A stretch of DNA of 64,000 nt from Trichuris trichiura (Eukaryota; Nematoda; Enoplea; Trichinellida; Trichuridae): assembly GCA_037903355.1 (NCBI GenBank), contig JBAJFE010000047.1, positions 992,001 through 1,056,000 on the forward strand, in the 5' to 3' direction. The notes beneath the pieces are model-generated. The model was not told the origin of the DNA. It did no database searches and saw nothing but the letters and a program-made list of their open reading frames with translations. Each line of letters begins with the position of its first letter. Positions within the stretch are counted from its first letter, which is position 1. A program made the position numbers and the translations under genes. Positions 34,201 through 49,500 of this stretch are shown piece by piece.

Positions 34201-36900
34201 TCTGGAAAGGTTTGCCACTGATCTGCTCTTTATCTGATCACACTTCGGTCAGCTACTATACTACTGCCGTCGTTGACGTAGAGTAAATAGCTGAAGGGCG
34301 CTCCTGATAGCAGCTGGTGAGATCACAATGGCAATCTCCTTGTCTATGGCCTCCTTCGCCTGTCCGTTTGTTGGCCTCTATTGGGTCGTCCAACCCGCTG
34401 ACCTTTCCGCTCGTAACCGCTATCCGAGAGGGTCGTTAATTGGCAACTCTTGGCCCAGCGACCGTTCAAGAGCCCTGCGCGCGCGTCTGCCGGGCGTGAA
34501 AGCCATAGCCCAAACCGGTCGTTCCAATGGCAGCAAGCCTCAGAGGAGGCCAGCCAAATTCCAAGCCGATTGATGATGACACTCTTTTGCTCGACCTCGG
34601 TGTGAGCATAGGATGGCGACACAAATTCTACTCTACCCCTTAAGGCTAACAGTGTATGCATATATATAATATATAGATATGTAATGTGTATGCATGCGTG
34701 TAAGTAAGTACCTTTGCAAGTACAACTTAACACATCAGTCGATAAGGCGGTAGAAGAATTTTGTCAATAACTGCCTTTGACCAAAACTGGTTGCAGGTAA
34801 AGTTGACCAGTTGACCATAGGCTGGGAAGTTGACCTAAGCTTCCGTGGCGCAAACGGCGCGCGCTGATTTACGGACAGCTGATTGGTAGGCTGTTGGTGA
34901 AGTGATCCCTCACGTTTGGGTGATTGATCTTCCGTTTCCGCAAGAGAACGCCGGATGGTTGGCGCGTCAGGTTAAAAGCAACACCGTGGCAATTACTTTT
35001 CCGCTAATGCTCTCCTCGGAAACCTGTCAACGGCCAACGCGTCATTCAAGCGTGTTGTCCCTACCCGTGACGACGACGCCTTGCTTTCCCTCTCTGTTCC
35101 TATCGCTGTGTTCTATACCTTTTTACGACAAGAAGAAGCACCAACATTTACGCCCTGCGGTCATATGTTGGCTTCGGGGGTCGCCGCCATCTGCTTAAAT
35201 TTCATCCATTGCGTCACGTGACCTTTAGCCATTCGCTCGCGCTCCACTTAACCGATTTCAACAAGGCGCTAAGCCGAGGCTTAAAGGGGCGTGCAAACAA
35301 ATGACCAAAATGGAAAAACAAGAATGGACCAATGGTTGGCTCGGCCAAAGGGGTTTTTGGCTTGGCTGATTTGTTGGCGCGCCACCGCATGAACGAGGAA
35401 GCACTGTAGGGATGACTTTTCCTCCCGGCGGACAAGTTCGTCCATGTCGACTACATGAAACTTTTACGTCGCGAATAAATAGCCTATCGAAGTCAGCGCC
35501 AAGGGCTATTGATTAACCGAAGCGCTGAGCATCCGAAAAAGAGGCGGGAAAAAGAGAGTGACCATTTTGTAGGGATACCCAACCTCGCCGGTGATCGTAA
35601 CGTCTTATATTTATTCCTATTTCTCTTCAGCCAAAGCGCTGCGCGAACGAGCAAAGTGTCATTATTCTATGATAAGCGCATGGCGAAATATTTACTCCGG
35701 CCATTGTAAACATTTGCTTTCCATTCGTCTTGTACTCAGGTGCAAAAGGATGTCTTCGAACAAGGCGAGCGCGGAATGGACAGCTTTCTTGCAATGCTCT
35801 TCAGTTGAGCGCATTGACTATGGGCGATAATATACAACCTTATTTGGAAGAGCCGATTGTTTGGCACATAAAAGTTTTTTCCCCGTTCTAATTGCTGATT
35901 CATCTCTGTTTTGTTGGCTAGCCGACAGGTTATTGGTAATACGGTTGTTAGCGGGTGGCCTATCGGGGGTAAACACTAAGCCTTTCTCTTTGCCGGAGGT
36001 CCACTTGGGACGGTCATCCGATTGTTGATCGGCCGCTTCCAACTTTGCTTCCAATGGAAGGGGGCGACCTTTGGTGGCAGTGCGAGCAATCAGTGGCCAT
36101 CTCAATGAAGGCGAACATGCGCGCAGGTGTCTCAAGGCGAACCAGCGCCCTGGGCGACAGTTTAACAATGTGACCTCGGGGGCGGCGATCGGCAGATGGT
36201 CAATGGATCACACGATACGATCGGTCTCCTTTTTTTCCTGTCGCCGCGGGGAGATAGACGATTAATTGAGGCGTATCGTTGCGTCACACATATACACAAG
36301 CATAACACAGCAGGGCCGTCCAGCAGCTTCGAGAAGCGCCAAAGCCGACTAATCAGTTTACGCTTTCGCCGGCTAACAAAAATGGCAGTCGAAATAATAA
36401 GCAAACTGAAGGCATTTAGGCGCGCAGTTAACGACGATCGCCAATTTCTTATTGTCTACCCGTCAGGATTCGATTAGCGCCTGCTCGGGCAACGCGGCGC
36501 TGCCTCAACAACGTTGGCAAGTTTAAAGCTTAAAAGTTGGTCGATTTCTTAGGGAAATGCAGGCTGCGAAAATAACTTCGCTCTACTTTTGGCCAACGCG
36601 GTTGGGCCGCGAACCGCTTTAGCCCTCCGTACACACTAAGCAAACGGTTGTGGAGCAGCGATATAGCTGCTGAAGGAGCTAAGCTCGGCTAAAAGTTTTT
36701 TTCTCGCGCAATTGCTTGAAGCGCGTCAATTCATTTTGCCCATTGATTGTTTTCGCTGCCGCGTTGAAGCAACAAAAAAAGAAGACAAAAAAAGCAAGAA
36801 AAGAAAATCGGTTTCGCGCAGTCGCCATGCGAAAAGAGTCCTAAAGGTGCAACGACCCCCATTGGGCTCGCTTTTAGGTTAATGCTGACGGAACTGCTTG

Positions 36901-36928
36901 AGAGAGAGAGAGAGAGAGAGAGAAAGAG
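36901..36928. repeat. GA dinucleotide repeat
   Basis: About 12 nearly uninterrupted AG units in the interval between RERE and NIPBL. On the minus strand it gives a spurious Leu-Ser repeat reading. Confidence 0.85.
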
Positions 36929-39900
36929 TAAGAGCAGTTTCTAGCTTCGTGCTCGCAGCGACGGAGAGACGATCGAACTGACGACGGCCCGGAGGGGCGT
37001 TGCAGACCAACCCGAAAGCTAATTTTAAAAGGCAAGAAAGAAAAGACTTTCCTTTTTTTTCAATGGCTTTTCCGGTGGAGGCCGGCATCGTTACGCGTTG
37101 AGTAACTTCAAAACGGGAGACAGTTTTGCAAAGCCGGTTTTGCGCAAGCTCATTGACGCCCAACGGGCGGCGGCACAGCTAAATTGGCCAGAACGTAGGT
37201 AACTTGATATATACAGCCCACAGGGACTGTCTGTCTTTCTTTCTCACTCTCTCGATGCGGCGGGCGGGATGACCGCCATTTGGGGCGCAGGTAGAATGAA
37301 TAGTTACGAAACCTTTTCGCTGCCGGCTCCCGCTGACCGGTTGCTGCGGTTGGCCATTTCCCTTCGGATATTATACGGGCGAACAAAGGTGGGCAAAAAT
37401 TCCATTGCGTAAGAAGAGACCCTCGTAAAAAGCAAGAAGAATAGGGTGAGACCAACTGGCAATTGCCGCCTCTATTAGCAATTCAGACAATGTCGCTTCG
37501 CTGCAAGCGACGAAAGGCTTTTTGCTAAGCGAATATATACGGAAATGTAAAGTGATGCCGTCCGTTGAACGCATTGGCAAAGTAGCGTTTGTATCTTTTC
37601 CGTTTTTTACGCAACGTATATTTGGGTTGATGCCTGCCTTTGTCGAGCTCGGCTGCGCATCTTTGGCAAGAAACGTTATGCAAGGAAAAGAATAAATAAT
37701 GCGCGTCCTGGTTGGCATCGAGCAGAGACGTTGTCCGAAGGTTTGCAGCCGAAGCCCTCCAAATGCCACCAAGCGTTAACTTTCAGTCGGCAATTAGTCA
37801 AAGTGTACTTTCGCCAAAGATCGATCAGATTGCGACACTGACAACGGTGGTCGCACTGTTCAGCCAGTTGTCTCTTTGTCTCGTTTACAGGGCGCCTTAA
37901 ATAGCTCAGCGAGTTGTGTTGTCATATCGGTCACCCAGCGTGCTCCCAATTCCGATTGTTTGTCTAGCAAACTTCGTAAATCTACCCCCCCCCCTTTCTC
38001 TGTCAACTCTCGCATTGCTGCCAGCAGGCTCATGCAGCTGCCATGCATAGTTGAATATTTTTCAAGTTGGAAAAAAGTTGTTACGGCAAAAAGGATGTCG
38101 TCATCGTTGGCGGTACTCTTCAAGCAAGCTTCGGATTTAGTGGCACCCAGTGTGCCTTGGCTACTTGTCGACTAATTGAAACGAGGGTTTACTGAAAAAT
38201 TCAAATACAACGTAGAGCTGCCTTGCAATATGCCTAATACTAACGATGCTGTTTGCGCCGATATTAAATTAAGCTTGCGTACATCTTCGCCTGTTCGCTT
38301 TATTTATCTTTCCGGATGCCACTGAGTCGAGAAGAGAATTTGAAAAGCGATTTATCTCTTTATCTCGTCCGCTTTTATCTAACATAGTAATTCAAGGCCA
38401 GTTTAATGCTCAGAGAGAAAGAGAGAGAGAGAGACGTTATATGAAGCGCGTTTCGGCTGGCAAGAAGAAGGCTGCTCTTGAAAAAGAAAGGAATTCACGA
38501 AAGCTTATCACGTGCTGCCCTATTGGAGATGATTCGATTTGCGGCCACAGTGGGAATCGGGACGGAGGGAGCGAAAAAACGTCATTCCAACGCTCCACTT
38601 AACATTACCTCGACGGCTAATCGAATGCATCTCGCTTTTTGCGCCCTTTGCAAGCGCGACTTTAGACAGCCGGTTAAAGCTTTTCTTTTGCCATTGGCCG
38701 ACCCGGAAAAAAGTGATTTCCTCTCAATTGGGCTCTTCAAGCGCCCCAGTATAACTGTGCGACCGAGCAGGAGCGCCATCGTGCCTATTGGGGAAACCAC
38801 TCGGCGCTCAAAGAGAGACTTGCTCACGGGCCACTTCTGTTTTCCGCTTGGGGCGCTGCCGCAAGACAAAGCGAAGCCAAAAAGCCGGTAAAACTGTCGT
38901 CAGCCTCCAGTTCGACGACCCGACGACGACCATCTTGAATATTAGTCTCTAAGGGACCATTGTTCGACTGAACATTGCGTGACCACCACCAAGCGCGCAA
39001 GTTGTCATTACCAATTGGACCCACTTGAACTGCGCCGTTTAGGTCGAACGACTTTCGCCCACTTAGGGCAATGCACTCAAAGTAAATTTGCATATCTGAA
39101 ACTTCAAAAAGCCACATGCGTAAGTTAGCGGAGTTGTATGCAAAGGTCTGTCAAGCAGCTGTTGCCAGTTGACGGTGCTTGTTTGCCTAACGATTATTCC
39201 CTTCCGCCCCTCGATGCGTAACCATTTACTGACCCTTGCTTTGGCGACCCTCGACTTAGTTAAGGCATTATGCCTCTATCAGTGCTTGTTGGCCTATTAG
39301 CCCGCCTAAGGGTCGAACAGCTGAGCCGCTTTGTCAATAACCAATGGACGCTGGCTGGCAGCGGCACCAAGTGGAAGATATAATGCGCTTTGGTCAAGCA
39401 AGGCGGCTCGAACAAAAGCTGACCACTGTCACCCATGGCGAGCCGGACTTAAACACCTTTTGTCCTTGTAGCCGGCAAAGCAGGAAGGGGCCGCGGAGTC
39501 GACTGAGCTCCAAGCCAGCTTGAACTTTTCAATTAGGTGTCCATCGATAGAAAAGCGCTTCAGGAGTTGTCCAGTCGTAGCGAAAAGTCTGCCAAGCTTC
39601 TCGGACTCCTCCGGAAGAGCACTTATTGTCCCATTGGAAAGCCTGCATCCTGTCGTTGTCTTTGTTCACCCTTTTCGCAGTAATTCAGAGTACTGGCTAA
39701 GCTTAACACTTATTCGTGCAAACTAGGGGAGGCCTATACGCGGGTTGCTTAGCTTGGCTTTGCATGTATTCAGGGAAGGTCAACTGATAGGATACGTAAT
39801 GACGACAACGACGATGACCTTGGATATTCAACCTGTTCGTCGTCGTTGTCGTCGCCATAGTCACTCGTTGTCCTATGCAGTGCACCTGACGTTCATGGCC

Positions 39901-42900
39901 TGATCAAACATACGTCATGACAGAAGTTTGGCACTTGCCTCCAAAGGGAGAGCCATTCATTAGGGTCGTTGATATAATCTGTAAGGTTAGTTGCGCCGGC
40001 TGGCCGGGCTGGAAAGCCCAGCTCGTTGTTTCGCTGATTAATGGGTGATCGGTCAGATAGGCGACCAACTTTTTCCTTTTCACTGCCTACGATGACGAAT
40101 GGCCGTGCACCAAACGAACGGCTGTTCTTCCCTTGGCCGGCTGAGCCAAAAAAACCGGTTGCCTCCTGGTTTGCCAAGCTGGAACCGTGGCTGGTCCTTC
40201 GTCTCTACCCTTTTGTCCAAACACAAATTCAGGTCAGTCGGTTGGAGAAAGCAATCCGACCCTGATGTTGGCATGCGGCGAGTTGAAGGCGTCCACTTAG
40301 TTCGCATTCGCGTTAGGAATAAAAACGACAACAGTTGTGCCAAGCAGGCGCGCACAACCGTCAATTATATCCATTTATGGCTCATTTACAGGCATCGATT
40401 ATGTGCGGCAGGGTAGCTGTTGGAAAAGGGGTAATTGTCAAGCTTCACAACGTTGATTGCGTGCGAGTGACGGTGACATCGACGACGCACGGAGAGTTGA
40501 AGGGAAATGGCATGCAAAGGGGAATTCCAAAGTCCCCAACGTCTTTTGAAATGTAATACAACTATGGCCGCCTGTTCCGTAGATGTCACGCGTTCAATGC
40601 TCCTCATCTGCCGAATGCAACAGGCCGGCACAAGCCCTTGCGACCTAGTCAAGTATCATCGCCTTGTAAATATTCAAATTAACCAGGTGAGACAACAATC
40701 GAAACAGTCATGCTAACTCCAATGGCCGTTACGCTCTTTAATACTTCATCGTATTGCCAACACGGCATTTCTGCTTTCTACGCCATGCAAAGCAAATTGT
40801 ATTAATGAATTATTTTCCCGCAATATCACCGATGCCAAGTGCCTGCATTGACCAAACATTTACGCGGCAGGATAACATAACTTCAACGCAAAGCGTAACC
40901 AGAGCTTCCATCCATTCCGATTGCTCATGAATGAGCAACCCGCTTTGCGAGTTTGGGCAATTTGAGAATTCAAGTCTTGTTCATGATCTTTCATTCAGCA
41001 TTTGCGACAACTAAAATCGACCGTAAAACTTGTCATTTTTATACGCGCGCCATTGTACGGAGAAAACGCTTAGTCAACTTTACGCAAAAGACCTTTTTTA
41101 AGACGAATCCACTAAGGTGCTCGACGGCTGTAGTGCAGCGAGGCTGTTTGTTCGGACAGAAGATAGAGACAATACGAAAAACAGAGATACGTTTCGTTCG
41201 CACTCTCTTCTTGACTAACGATGAAGTGTTATGTTCTGCTTTGCTTGACGATGTCAGCGGACAACAGAGTGGCGAAAGGTCGCGCGAGAATAAGGCGACC
41301 AAGGACAACGTTGCCTAAGCGCTAAAGGCACTCTCCATTTTGGGATTATCAGTTCATCGCTTCGTCAACGGGCGAATAATAAGAGCCACGTGCGCACGGT
41401 CGGCTTTGCAAATCCTTCTGCCATTGGGCAATAATGGCAAAGCGCGCAAGCTTCTGGCCATTGATTTTGCCTTAAATTAAGGAGACGACAAACTTGAGCG
41501 CTTAATTGTTTGACACTGCTTAACTTCGTTGCGAGTACGATGGCACGACAATGCGTGGTATGAATTCATTCACACCGCTTTTGGCCAGCCGATAATACTT
41601 TCAACCTTGACCCGTTAAGAGACAATTATGCCAATAGTGAACGCCAAAATGGCGCGCAATGGGGATGCCCGAACAGCAGGTTATTAGCCAACTCGATTAA
41701 AACAACGCAAGGGGAAAAAAACTTTTGCCGACATATTCGTTCGTCGGGAAGAGGCTCGCAAGACTTTTCCTATTCCGTCCGAACAATGAATCAGAATGCC
41801 CGATTGCTTAAGAAGAAGAAGCAGAAAGGCATGATACAATCAATGTCGCTTTGATAATCTTCCACTAAGCAGGGAGTCGTCGTAGCTGAGTAAATATGCC
41901 TACTTGCGGCAACAAGATAGCCAAATATTAACACAAAAGAGCCGACGCGATCCCAAAGGAGGAGTCGCTATTTGCTACCTCCGTTTACCGTTGTCAGTGA
42001 GGTCACCCGCAGCAGCAGCGACGACCTTCGAGGACAATATAACTACTTTTTTTAAGGAAAGGAAAAAGTTCCGTCAACTCCATGAGTTGGCAGCAGGGAC
42101 AATTCGAGCCGAATTGAGAACGCTCATAGGCTGCACAACTGAAAACACGGTGTATTATAGTATCTTTAGGGCATCTGTTCCGGTTGAACTGTCGTCCGTC
42201 TAGCAGAGCTCGCCAATGCCTGAAAAAGCTCGGGTGAACCCGCGTCAAAAAGGTAGCGCTATACCGCCAGCTGTCACGTGATCCCTGTTACGGTTGACAA
42301 AATAAATGACGCGCTAGAAATGGCAGGCAGAGAGGCCGCGGAAGTGTCAACTTTGACTTCTCAAAACGTTACGGTCGCCAGTTGGGCTGGCAGCTGGCCA
42401 GCGAGCAATGAAGGCCAGCTCGTAACGGTCTCAAAATAGTACGTTTTTTGGCAGCGAAACCTGATCTCTTAATCTTTCTTTCTTACTCTGCAGCCTATCT
42501 CTCTATGGATAAATCGGTAGACGAATTCCGGTACACACTGTTCAATTTTCCGCTTCTATTGTTGATGGAGCTGGTTTTGGTCGAACATTCGTATTGATGA
42601 CCATAAAGACTTTCAGCCTTTCCTTTAGACTGCTTAGCGCGATGACTTAGTTCGGGATCAATGATCAATGACACACTGCGTTGAAACAACAAGTCGCTGA
42701 TCCTTTTCCTTCAACAACGTGCTATGGTATGTTAAGTATACATTTTACGCACGTAGCTGGCCAACTAGCGGCTGCCATCGCATTGAGGCGGGAAGTAGTA
42801 CAGCGGAAGACGGATAGGCAAACAACGTTTTGCTCTACAATACAAGGTATGCAGTCCCTCCAAAACGGGTCAGAAGCGAAAGGGTGAAAGCATTTATCCA

Positions 42901-43524
42901 ACAATGGAATAGGCAATTGAAGAAAAGCAATCGCAGGGCAGCGCCTCTTTGCTTTAACCTGAAATAGAGAAAGAGAGTCCGTACAAAGCCTTCCTTCTGA
43001 GTACACACGGAGCGGCTGAACCAACGACGTTGTACGAAATAAACTATGCATCTTCTTTTTGAGCTTCTCGACGAGCAAACCGGGAAAGCATAGGTTATTT
43101 CAAACGACGCTATCTTGTAGTAGCTGGGCTGCAAGGTAGCATCGTAGTCTGCAGAACAAACGACTATGATTGATCGCTTTACAAAAGAACTAATTGCAAA
43201 AATAGACACGATGAAAAGTTGAATGGCATTGGGATTACATGGCTGAAGCGTACACAAACCTGACTAGCAGCTCTGCAAAAGCGCATAGCAAACTGTGCTT
43301 TACGACAGGAGGACAATGTTAGGTTCGCGTTACGCCGCATTGCTACGCAGTGCTGCGCCGGCGGCACGGAACAATGTTCACGCATTAATATAAAAAAGCA
43401 TTATAACAACATTTGAGAAAAAAATACAATAAAAACAATGTGCGTACGAAATGGGCACACGCAACTGCCCGCGCGCCATAGAGTGTAAAAACAATACAAA
43501 ACTGGCAGTGCTGTAAAAATATGA

Positions 43525-46500
43525 TCAAGTACAATTGCTATCGTCCAAACCGACGGAATAGCTGCTGTCCGATTCTGAATCCGACAGAACGGAAACCTTT
43601 CGTTTTCTAGTCTTTTTCCCGTCGGCATTATTTTTACGCTTCTTTTTGCCCGAGCTGCTCATCTTTGAGCCAAGGCTGACGGAGAAACCCGAAACGGGAG
43701 TTCTCGACGATCTCATCACGTCGGCGAATGTATTCTCGGCTTTCTGAAGTTTGAGGCAAAACACTTTGAACACTGTAGTCGCTTTGCTAGAACGCTAGCT
43801 AACCTTGCTGTCCACTCGATGAATGGTCAACACTATCCGCTGTTGAGACGACGTCGACCCGGCCAAGTGTTCGTCAAAAGGAGGTACGCACTTTGAACTG
43901 GATTCATCGTCCAGTATTGGTGTTGCTTCGTCGCTGCTGCCGCAAAAAGGCTGCTTCGAAACGGCGCCGGCCGATTCTTCGAACGTTGTGGCAATGTCAA
44001 AAGACATCATCAGCTGCTTGAACTAAATGTTCAAAAAAGGTTTTTCAAAAAATTTGTCTTTTCGCTAACGCCGCTGCGGCCGATCATTTTACGTCAATGT
44101 AAAGTTTGCATAGCCAGTGAGAATCGTAACCGGACGGCAGTTCACCGGCACTTTGCTTCTCGACGTATTCGAGCGCGTAACGAGGTTGAAATGGGCCCAC
44201 ATTGCGCCTGGACGTACTCTTGTCGTATTGCTTCGACGATTCGTTGGGCGAATATTCTTGCAGCTTACTGCGGAAAGAACAATTTCAAAAAAGCGAAAGC
44301 CGCTTTTCGCTCTTGCTTACGCGTCCGTGATTGCAAACGACTCCTTCAAGTATTGGTTCAACATCAGTAGAACGACAATGCCTTGCGACGTGTCAATGCA
44401 TTCCTTCATTGCGTGCGTGTGCGCTGGCAAACGTTCTGCGACAACAATTTTAAAAATGTCAAAGTCAAATGCCAACCAATACCCATCACAGATTCTACAG
44501 TCTCCTCCTCCTCTTCGTCGTTGCTTGAGGCGGGAAGCAGCAGCTTAAAGGGAAAAATTCCCTTTTGGCAATCATATTATTGCAAGTCCAAAAAATACCG
44601 ATTGAAAATTTTGCAGCAACGTTGACCCAGTGACTGATATGATCAAATCGATGTTGTGGATGATGAACAAGGGTTCGTCAAGTGTTTGATAAGGAAAAGT
44701 TGCCAGATTATCGGCAATGTAAATTAGTTCAAGCAGACTTGTTTTCTGCGCAAACAACACGTATTGCCAAAATGTTAACAGGTAAAAAAAAAAGCGTTAC
44801 CCCCACTTCGTCAAACAGTTGAAGAAGCGAACGTAGGAAGCAGCGACGGTGCTGCTTGTTGTTCCGCATCACTGTATACAACAGGGAATTGGATGCATGA
44901 CAAACGCCATTCGTTTCGGTGAAACCGCGAACTGGCTGCTTCTTTTGTCCTTGAAGAACGTAGTGAAGCCTGTAGGACTGCCGCATTCCTTCCATGGATT
45001 TCATCTGAAGCAATAATTGAAGCTTGATGGCACCGCGAAGCGACGGCGCGCAATGAGCAATGGGAACTTTTACTTGAACAAAACCGGCGTATTTGCTGTC
45101 AATCTCTTTGAGAATGCTCGACGAACTGCTGCGTATCTCTTCCACTGGATCAGTGGTCATTGCAATTACGCAAGGCATACACTGAAAAAAATAAACACTT
45201 TTTAAACGAAACCTTTTTTTCAGCAACGTTTCGCTCCACTGCCAGTTGGTTCAACAAATGTAGAGCGTGCTTTAAATTTTTCAGTTCACCAAAGGCAACA
45301 AACCGAAACGATCAAAAGGGCAATTAATATATTGAATTGCTTCCCGCGTTGCTCTACGCGCCAGAGCACCATTGCCTAACGCGACTATTGATTTGCTCGT
45401 AGCTCCGAGACGACGGCCTTTTTTAAAAGCGAAAAGTCGTAAACGCAAAACGTCCAATGCAAAGGGCGCACCGTCAAGGTTCCGCCAAGGATGCAAAGCT
45501 AATATTTGCATAATTAAACCGAACAAACTTTCGACTGCCAATAAGAGCAGTCGGCAAGCAGGCTAATACGTACCGCTTTATAAAAAAGTTGAGCTATCAA
45601 AACGATCCTAATCAAAATTAGCGCACGAGTTCAAAGCCAAAAATGCTTCGAAGCGGACAGCGAAGTTCGCCCCGCAAAAACAGTAAACAAGAAAAAATAA
45701 CTTTCAGTTAACACCGTATATGACAGCTCGGCCACTTGCATTTGCAATTTGGAGTATAAACGACCTCGCAGAGCGTTATCAAATTAGCCAATTTTTTTCT
45801 TTTCAAGTTCCGCGTTCTCTTTTGAAATGATACGCGAGCGAAAGCTTATCCTTGAAATTATTAAAATAACAACAATTCTATTACTGTTTTCACGTTAGTG
45901 CCACGTGTCATACTGCCATGGTTAAAAAAGGCTTAAATTAGCACGTACAAACTTTGTGACTGCTTATGGAATAAGTAACAAAAAAGCTTCTCGCAATACG
46001 AGCCATCTATGATTTCCTTTCGTGTTGCGCGGTAAAGCCGCAGATTGTCGCTTTTTGAAATATGCAACTTAACAGAAAGGATTACGATAGAGAATGGCGA
46101 AGTTGCCGGCTCGATTGGATTGCCATTAAAAAAGTGCACATCCACTTCTACAATCATTCTTGTCAGTCCGTAAAGTAACACTGAAGAAATGTGACAATAT
46201 GATAATGTGATAATAAGCGTCCAATTAGCCATATATGGGAAAATTGGTTTCACTGCAAGTCGGCTTGTTGAAAACGCCTTCACTTTTCATTACTGCTTAG
46301 AGCGTTGCCAAGGAGACGCCATTGCGCAGAGTGGCGTACAGAATTAAGACGCCAACGGCATGATAATAGTAATTTTAATTTGAACTTCAGAATGGACGTT
46401 TTTAAAATTTGAATGATAGCCTTAATCAACGAAAGCTGCAATTATGTTGGCTCAGTCAATGACTGACGTCCCTACCGCAGCAGGTGACAGAGACGGCTTT

Positions 46501-49500
46501 GGAAAGGCCTTTCATATCCATCTATTGTATCGCCTTTTCGCAGGTATGGCCAACGACGATTTATCGCTTCGTGTTAATAACTTGGAGCAACCTCATTTCG
46601 CCGTCAACATGGAACAAAGTCTCATTCCGTTAACGAAGTAGCAATAATTACTTATTGACGACCTCGCGGAAATCTCAGAGATAACCGGAAGCAAAGCAGC
46701 GCTCAATCGAATCATCACGCCAACGTTAATGGAATTTCTTGCAACGGTGCAGCAAAGCAGACGGAACACTAATTGAATTAAGCAGTTGCGCAACGACCGC
46801 GAGCAAACGCAAGTGAACTTTTCCATGCAAAATGTTGTCATTGCCCATTACGTACAAAAAACTTAGTTCCTCCTATTGCCGCGGCAAATGAAGTGAAGGC
46901 AGCAACAACGCCTTAAGAGCAAGGCGGGCACTCATTGGCTTTTTTGATCTTTGGTTAGAGGTTAAATAAAAAACAGATTACACATAGCAAACAACAATGA
47001 ATACAAACCATTAAATAGGCAATTGAAGGAGGCAAAATAAGAAAGGTTCGTTTCTGTCACTGTTCGCTCATCAACAGAATGCCGTAAGCAACGGCATATT
47101 TCATATATTTTCTATCGAGGCGCAAATCTGACACGCAGCGTTCGTCGGGAAAGAAGTGACAATTTTACGGCCGTAAAATTTATCCAGTTGATTAGCTCCT
47201 TCCCCCGCGAGATATTTGGCCAAAAAAGAATTGCACTTCAAAACGCGCTTTAAAAAAATAAACGTACATCCCATGTCCCATTAGTCAATGCAAGGATGTG
47301 GGGGCAACAAAACAAAAATGCGGGAAAAAACGTTCTTACGGCAAAAATACGCTCGTAGCAACCAACGCAACGCCGTCGCAAACTACAGTAACATTAGGAG
47401 CAAAAGTGAACTAAAACGTGACTTGGTAGAAAAAATTTGCATGAGCCTTGTACTTCCGCGCTGCGGGCAACTTGTCGACTCTCCGCCTTCCAATGATGAC
47501 AATGCAGGGAGGAGATAAAGGAAAAAAAGAAAAATCACACGCATAATCAATACGACAAAGCGTCAGAGACTGAGCGTTCATAAAAAGACGCTAACTAAGC
47601 TAGTCGACTGGCACATATTCATTCCAACGATTAGCCGGGAGAAAAAAATAAATTGACCATTCAAGAAGCGCGGGAAGGAAACTTTCAATTAGCCCAAATT
47701 CGTACGCTAAAAATTATAGGCACAATAAAGAATTAAATGTACGACCAATCGAAGTGAGAGGAGATAGTCTAATTTAATTGAAAACATGCAATCAATGTAG
47801 CGCCCGTAAAAGGGTTCTGAAGAGCGTTTGAGTCACGAAGACTTGTCGACGCGACCGACCTTGGCCTGACTAAGCAACATGGCAATTGCCTTTTGATGGC
47901 ATACACATTCCGGGTTGCCGGTACGGAACTTATAAAAGTGGACAATTTTCAACGACTTCAAGCTCATTAAGCAAACGCGGTACGCGCCTTCGTTCGCAGG
48001 GAAGACCGAATATGGAGAAAAAAGCATTTTTGCCTGTTAAGTTAAACTTTAAAAAGATATACGCGTCAACTAAAGACTTTTCATTACCGGGCAACGCAAA
48101 TGCAACGTGACAATTATTGCAACGCCTTATTTGTTGCGGTTACGAAGACGCGCGCGCAAGCGACAAAAGCGACGACGTCGTCTAAGGTTTCAAGATGAAA
48201 CCAAAGTGACAACGATCGAAAAGTAGTACAAAAAGTCAAGCTTTACACGGATTTCGCATCGTGAACTCTACGCCTTTTGCCAAAGATGGAAATACCAAAG
48301 TCTAATTGGTCAACGCGGCAAAGGGTCGACGCTCTCTCGGGGTTAACATAAACAACGTTCGTTGGTTGCCACTGCGGCCGTATATTGCGAGTGATAGAAA
48401 CAAACGCTTCGAGACGTCACGTAGGGCGCTGGGCGTAGAAAAGGGACCAAAAGAAAAAGATTTTCGCTTTGCTAACAAACGAGTCAAATTTTGAAAGTTG
48501 ACACCGATCGGACGGTGGTATAAGTTCGCTCGGACGCTTCCGTTGGCAGTATGATTAATACTGGAATTCATCGCCGGCGGGAGCGACTGAAAAAACGGAA
48601 GGACGGAGGGCTGACGCCAAATTTGAAACAGTGCTGTCGCGAAACGTCAAAGCAAACATTAAATTTAAAACCCAATAACCGACGCAAAAGTGACGATATT
48701 GACAAAGACAGCGCGCCGAACGGAGCCGATATGATTGAGGGACAAAGATAAAGGAAAACAAAGCATATGGGCGTTTTTCATCATCGCTGGCGAATACATA
48801 AGAAAATCTGGTCGCAACGTAATGCGCTCTACGCATACAATATTACGCCTATGCAGATTCGGCGCTTTGCGTCACACGGATATGACGCGCATATTTGGTA
48901 GAAATGAAGAAAAAGCCGCGAATTTGCATTGGGGGGAATCTTGTGGGCAAAACTCGAAAAGATGAAAAAGCTAAGGAAGAGAAAAAAAACGCCTCAAGTC
49001 AACTGTACACTCTCAGCCATGGAAGACCACGCGTTTACGTTGTGTCGACGGGTTTGCCGAATTGTTGAGCAAACCGGTTGAAGAGAGGGGACGCCATTAG
49101 TCGAACCCTATCGTCACAATAGGCAGCTGAGAGAAACGATGTCACAAACAAATCCAGTGACCTACTATTCGACAAGTTGAGCACCGGCAAACGCTACAGC
49201 GCGCCGCAAATACACTATGCTGCCGAAATAGAAAGTGGCGACAGTCGCTTTTGCTGTGTGTGTGTGTGTTAATTGACGCGCTTAAGGTGAAGAGCGGCAG
49301 CAGCCGCCGCCGCAGCAGCACCACAACACCCGCAGCAATCATGGATACGGGATACTTTTTTGAATTGCCCAACAGCGTAAGGCACATCTCGAAGAATAAA
49401 CTTATCTTGTACGGTTGGCTGATGATTGGCAATGGAGCGGTCGCTTTAACCAACGCCTGCGTGGCTACCGCTCTTGAAGCGGTGAAAACCCATTTGCTCA

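Larger units (their letters stand above)
30337..43524. other. 13-kb interval without a recognisable gene between RERE and NIPBL
   Basis: This is the region upstream of RERE and downstream of NIPBL, both minus strand. I find no exon chain or known motif on either strand. It holds many simple repeats (GA/CT runs at about 30654-30690, 33547-33567, 36901-36928 and 38412-38434, a triplet tract at 31137-31250 and a C run at about 37986). Open frames such as 33010-33336 plus are short and motif-free. Upstream RERE regulatory sequence or 5' noncoding exons are the likeliest content. Confidence 0.4.

Noticed and set aside
44117..44548. Plus-strand 143-codon open frame
   Set aside because: Covers NIPBL exons and introns on the other strand, where the conserved YSPNESSKQYDK and SQGIVVLLML stretches settle the coding strand.
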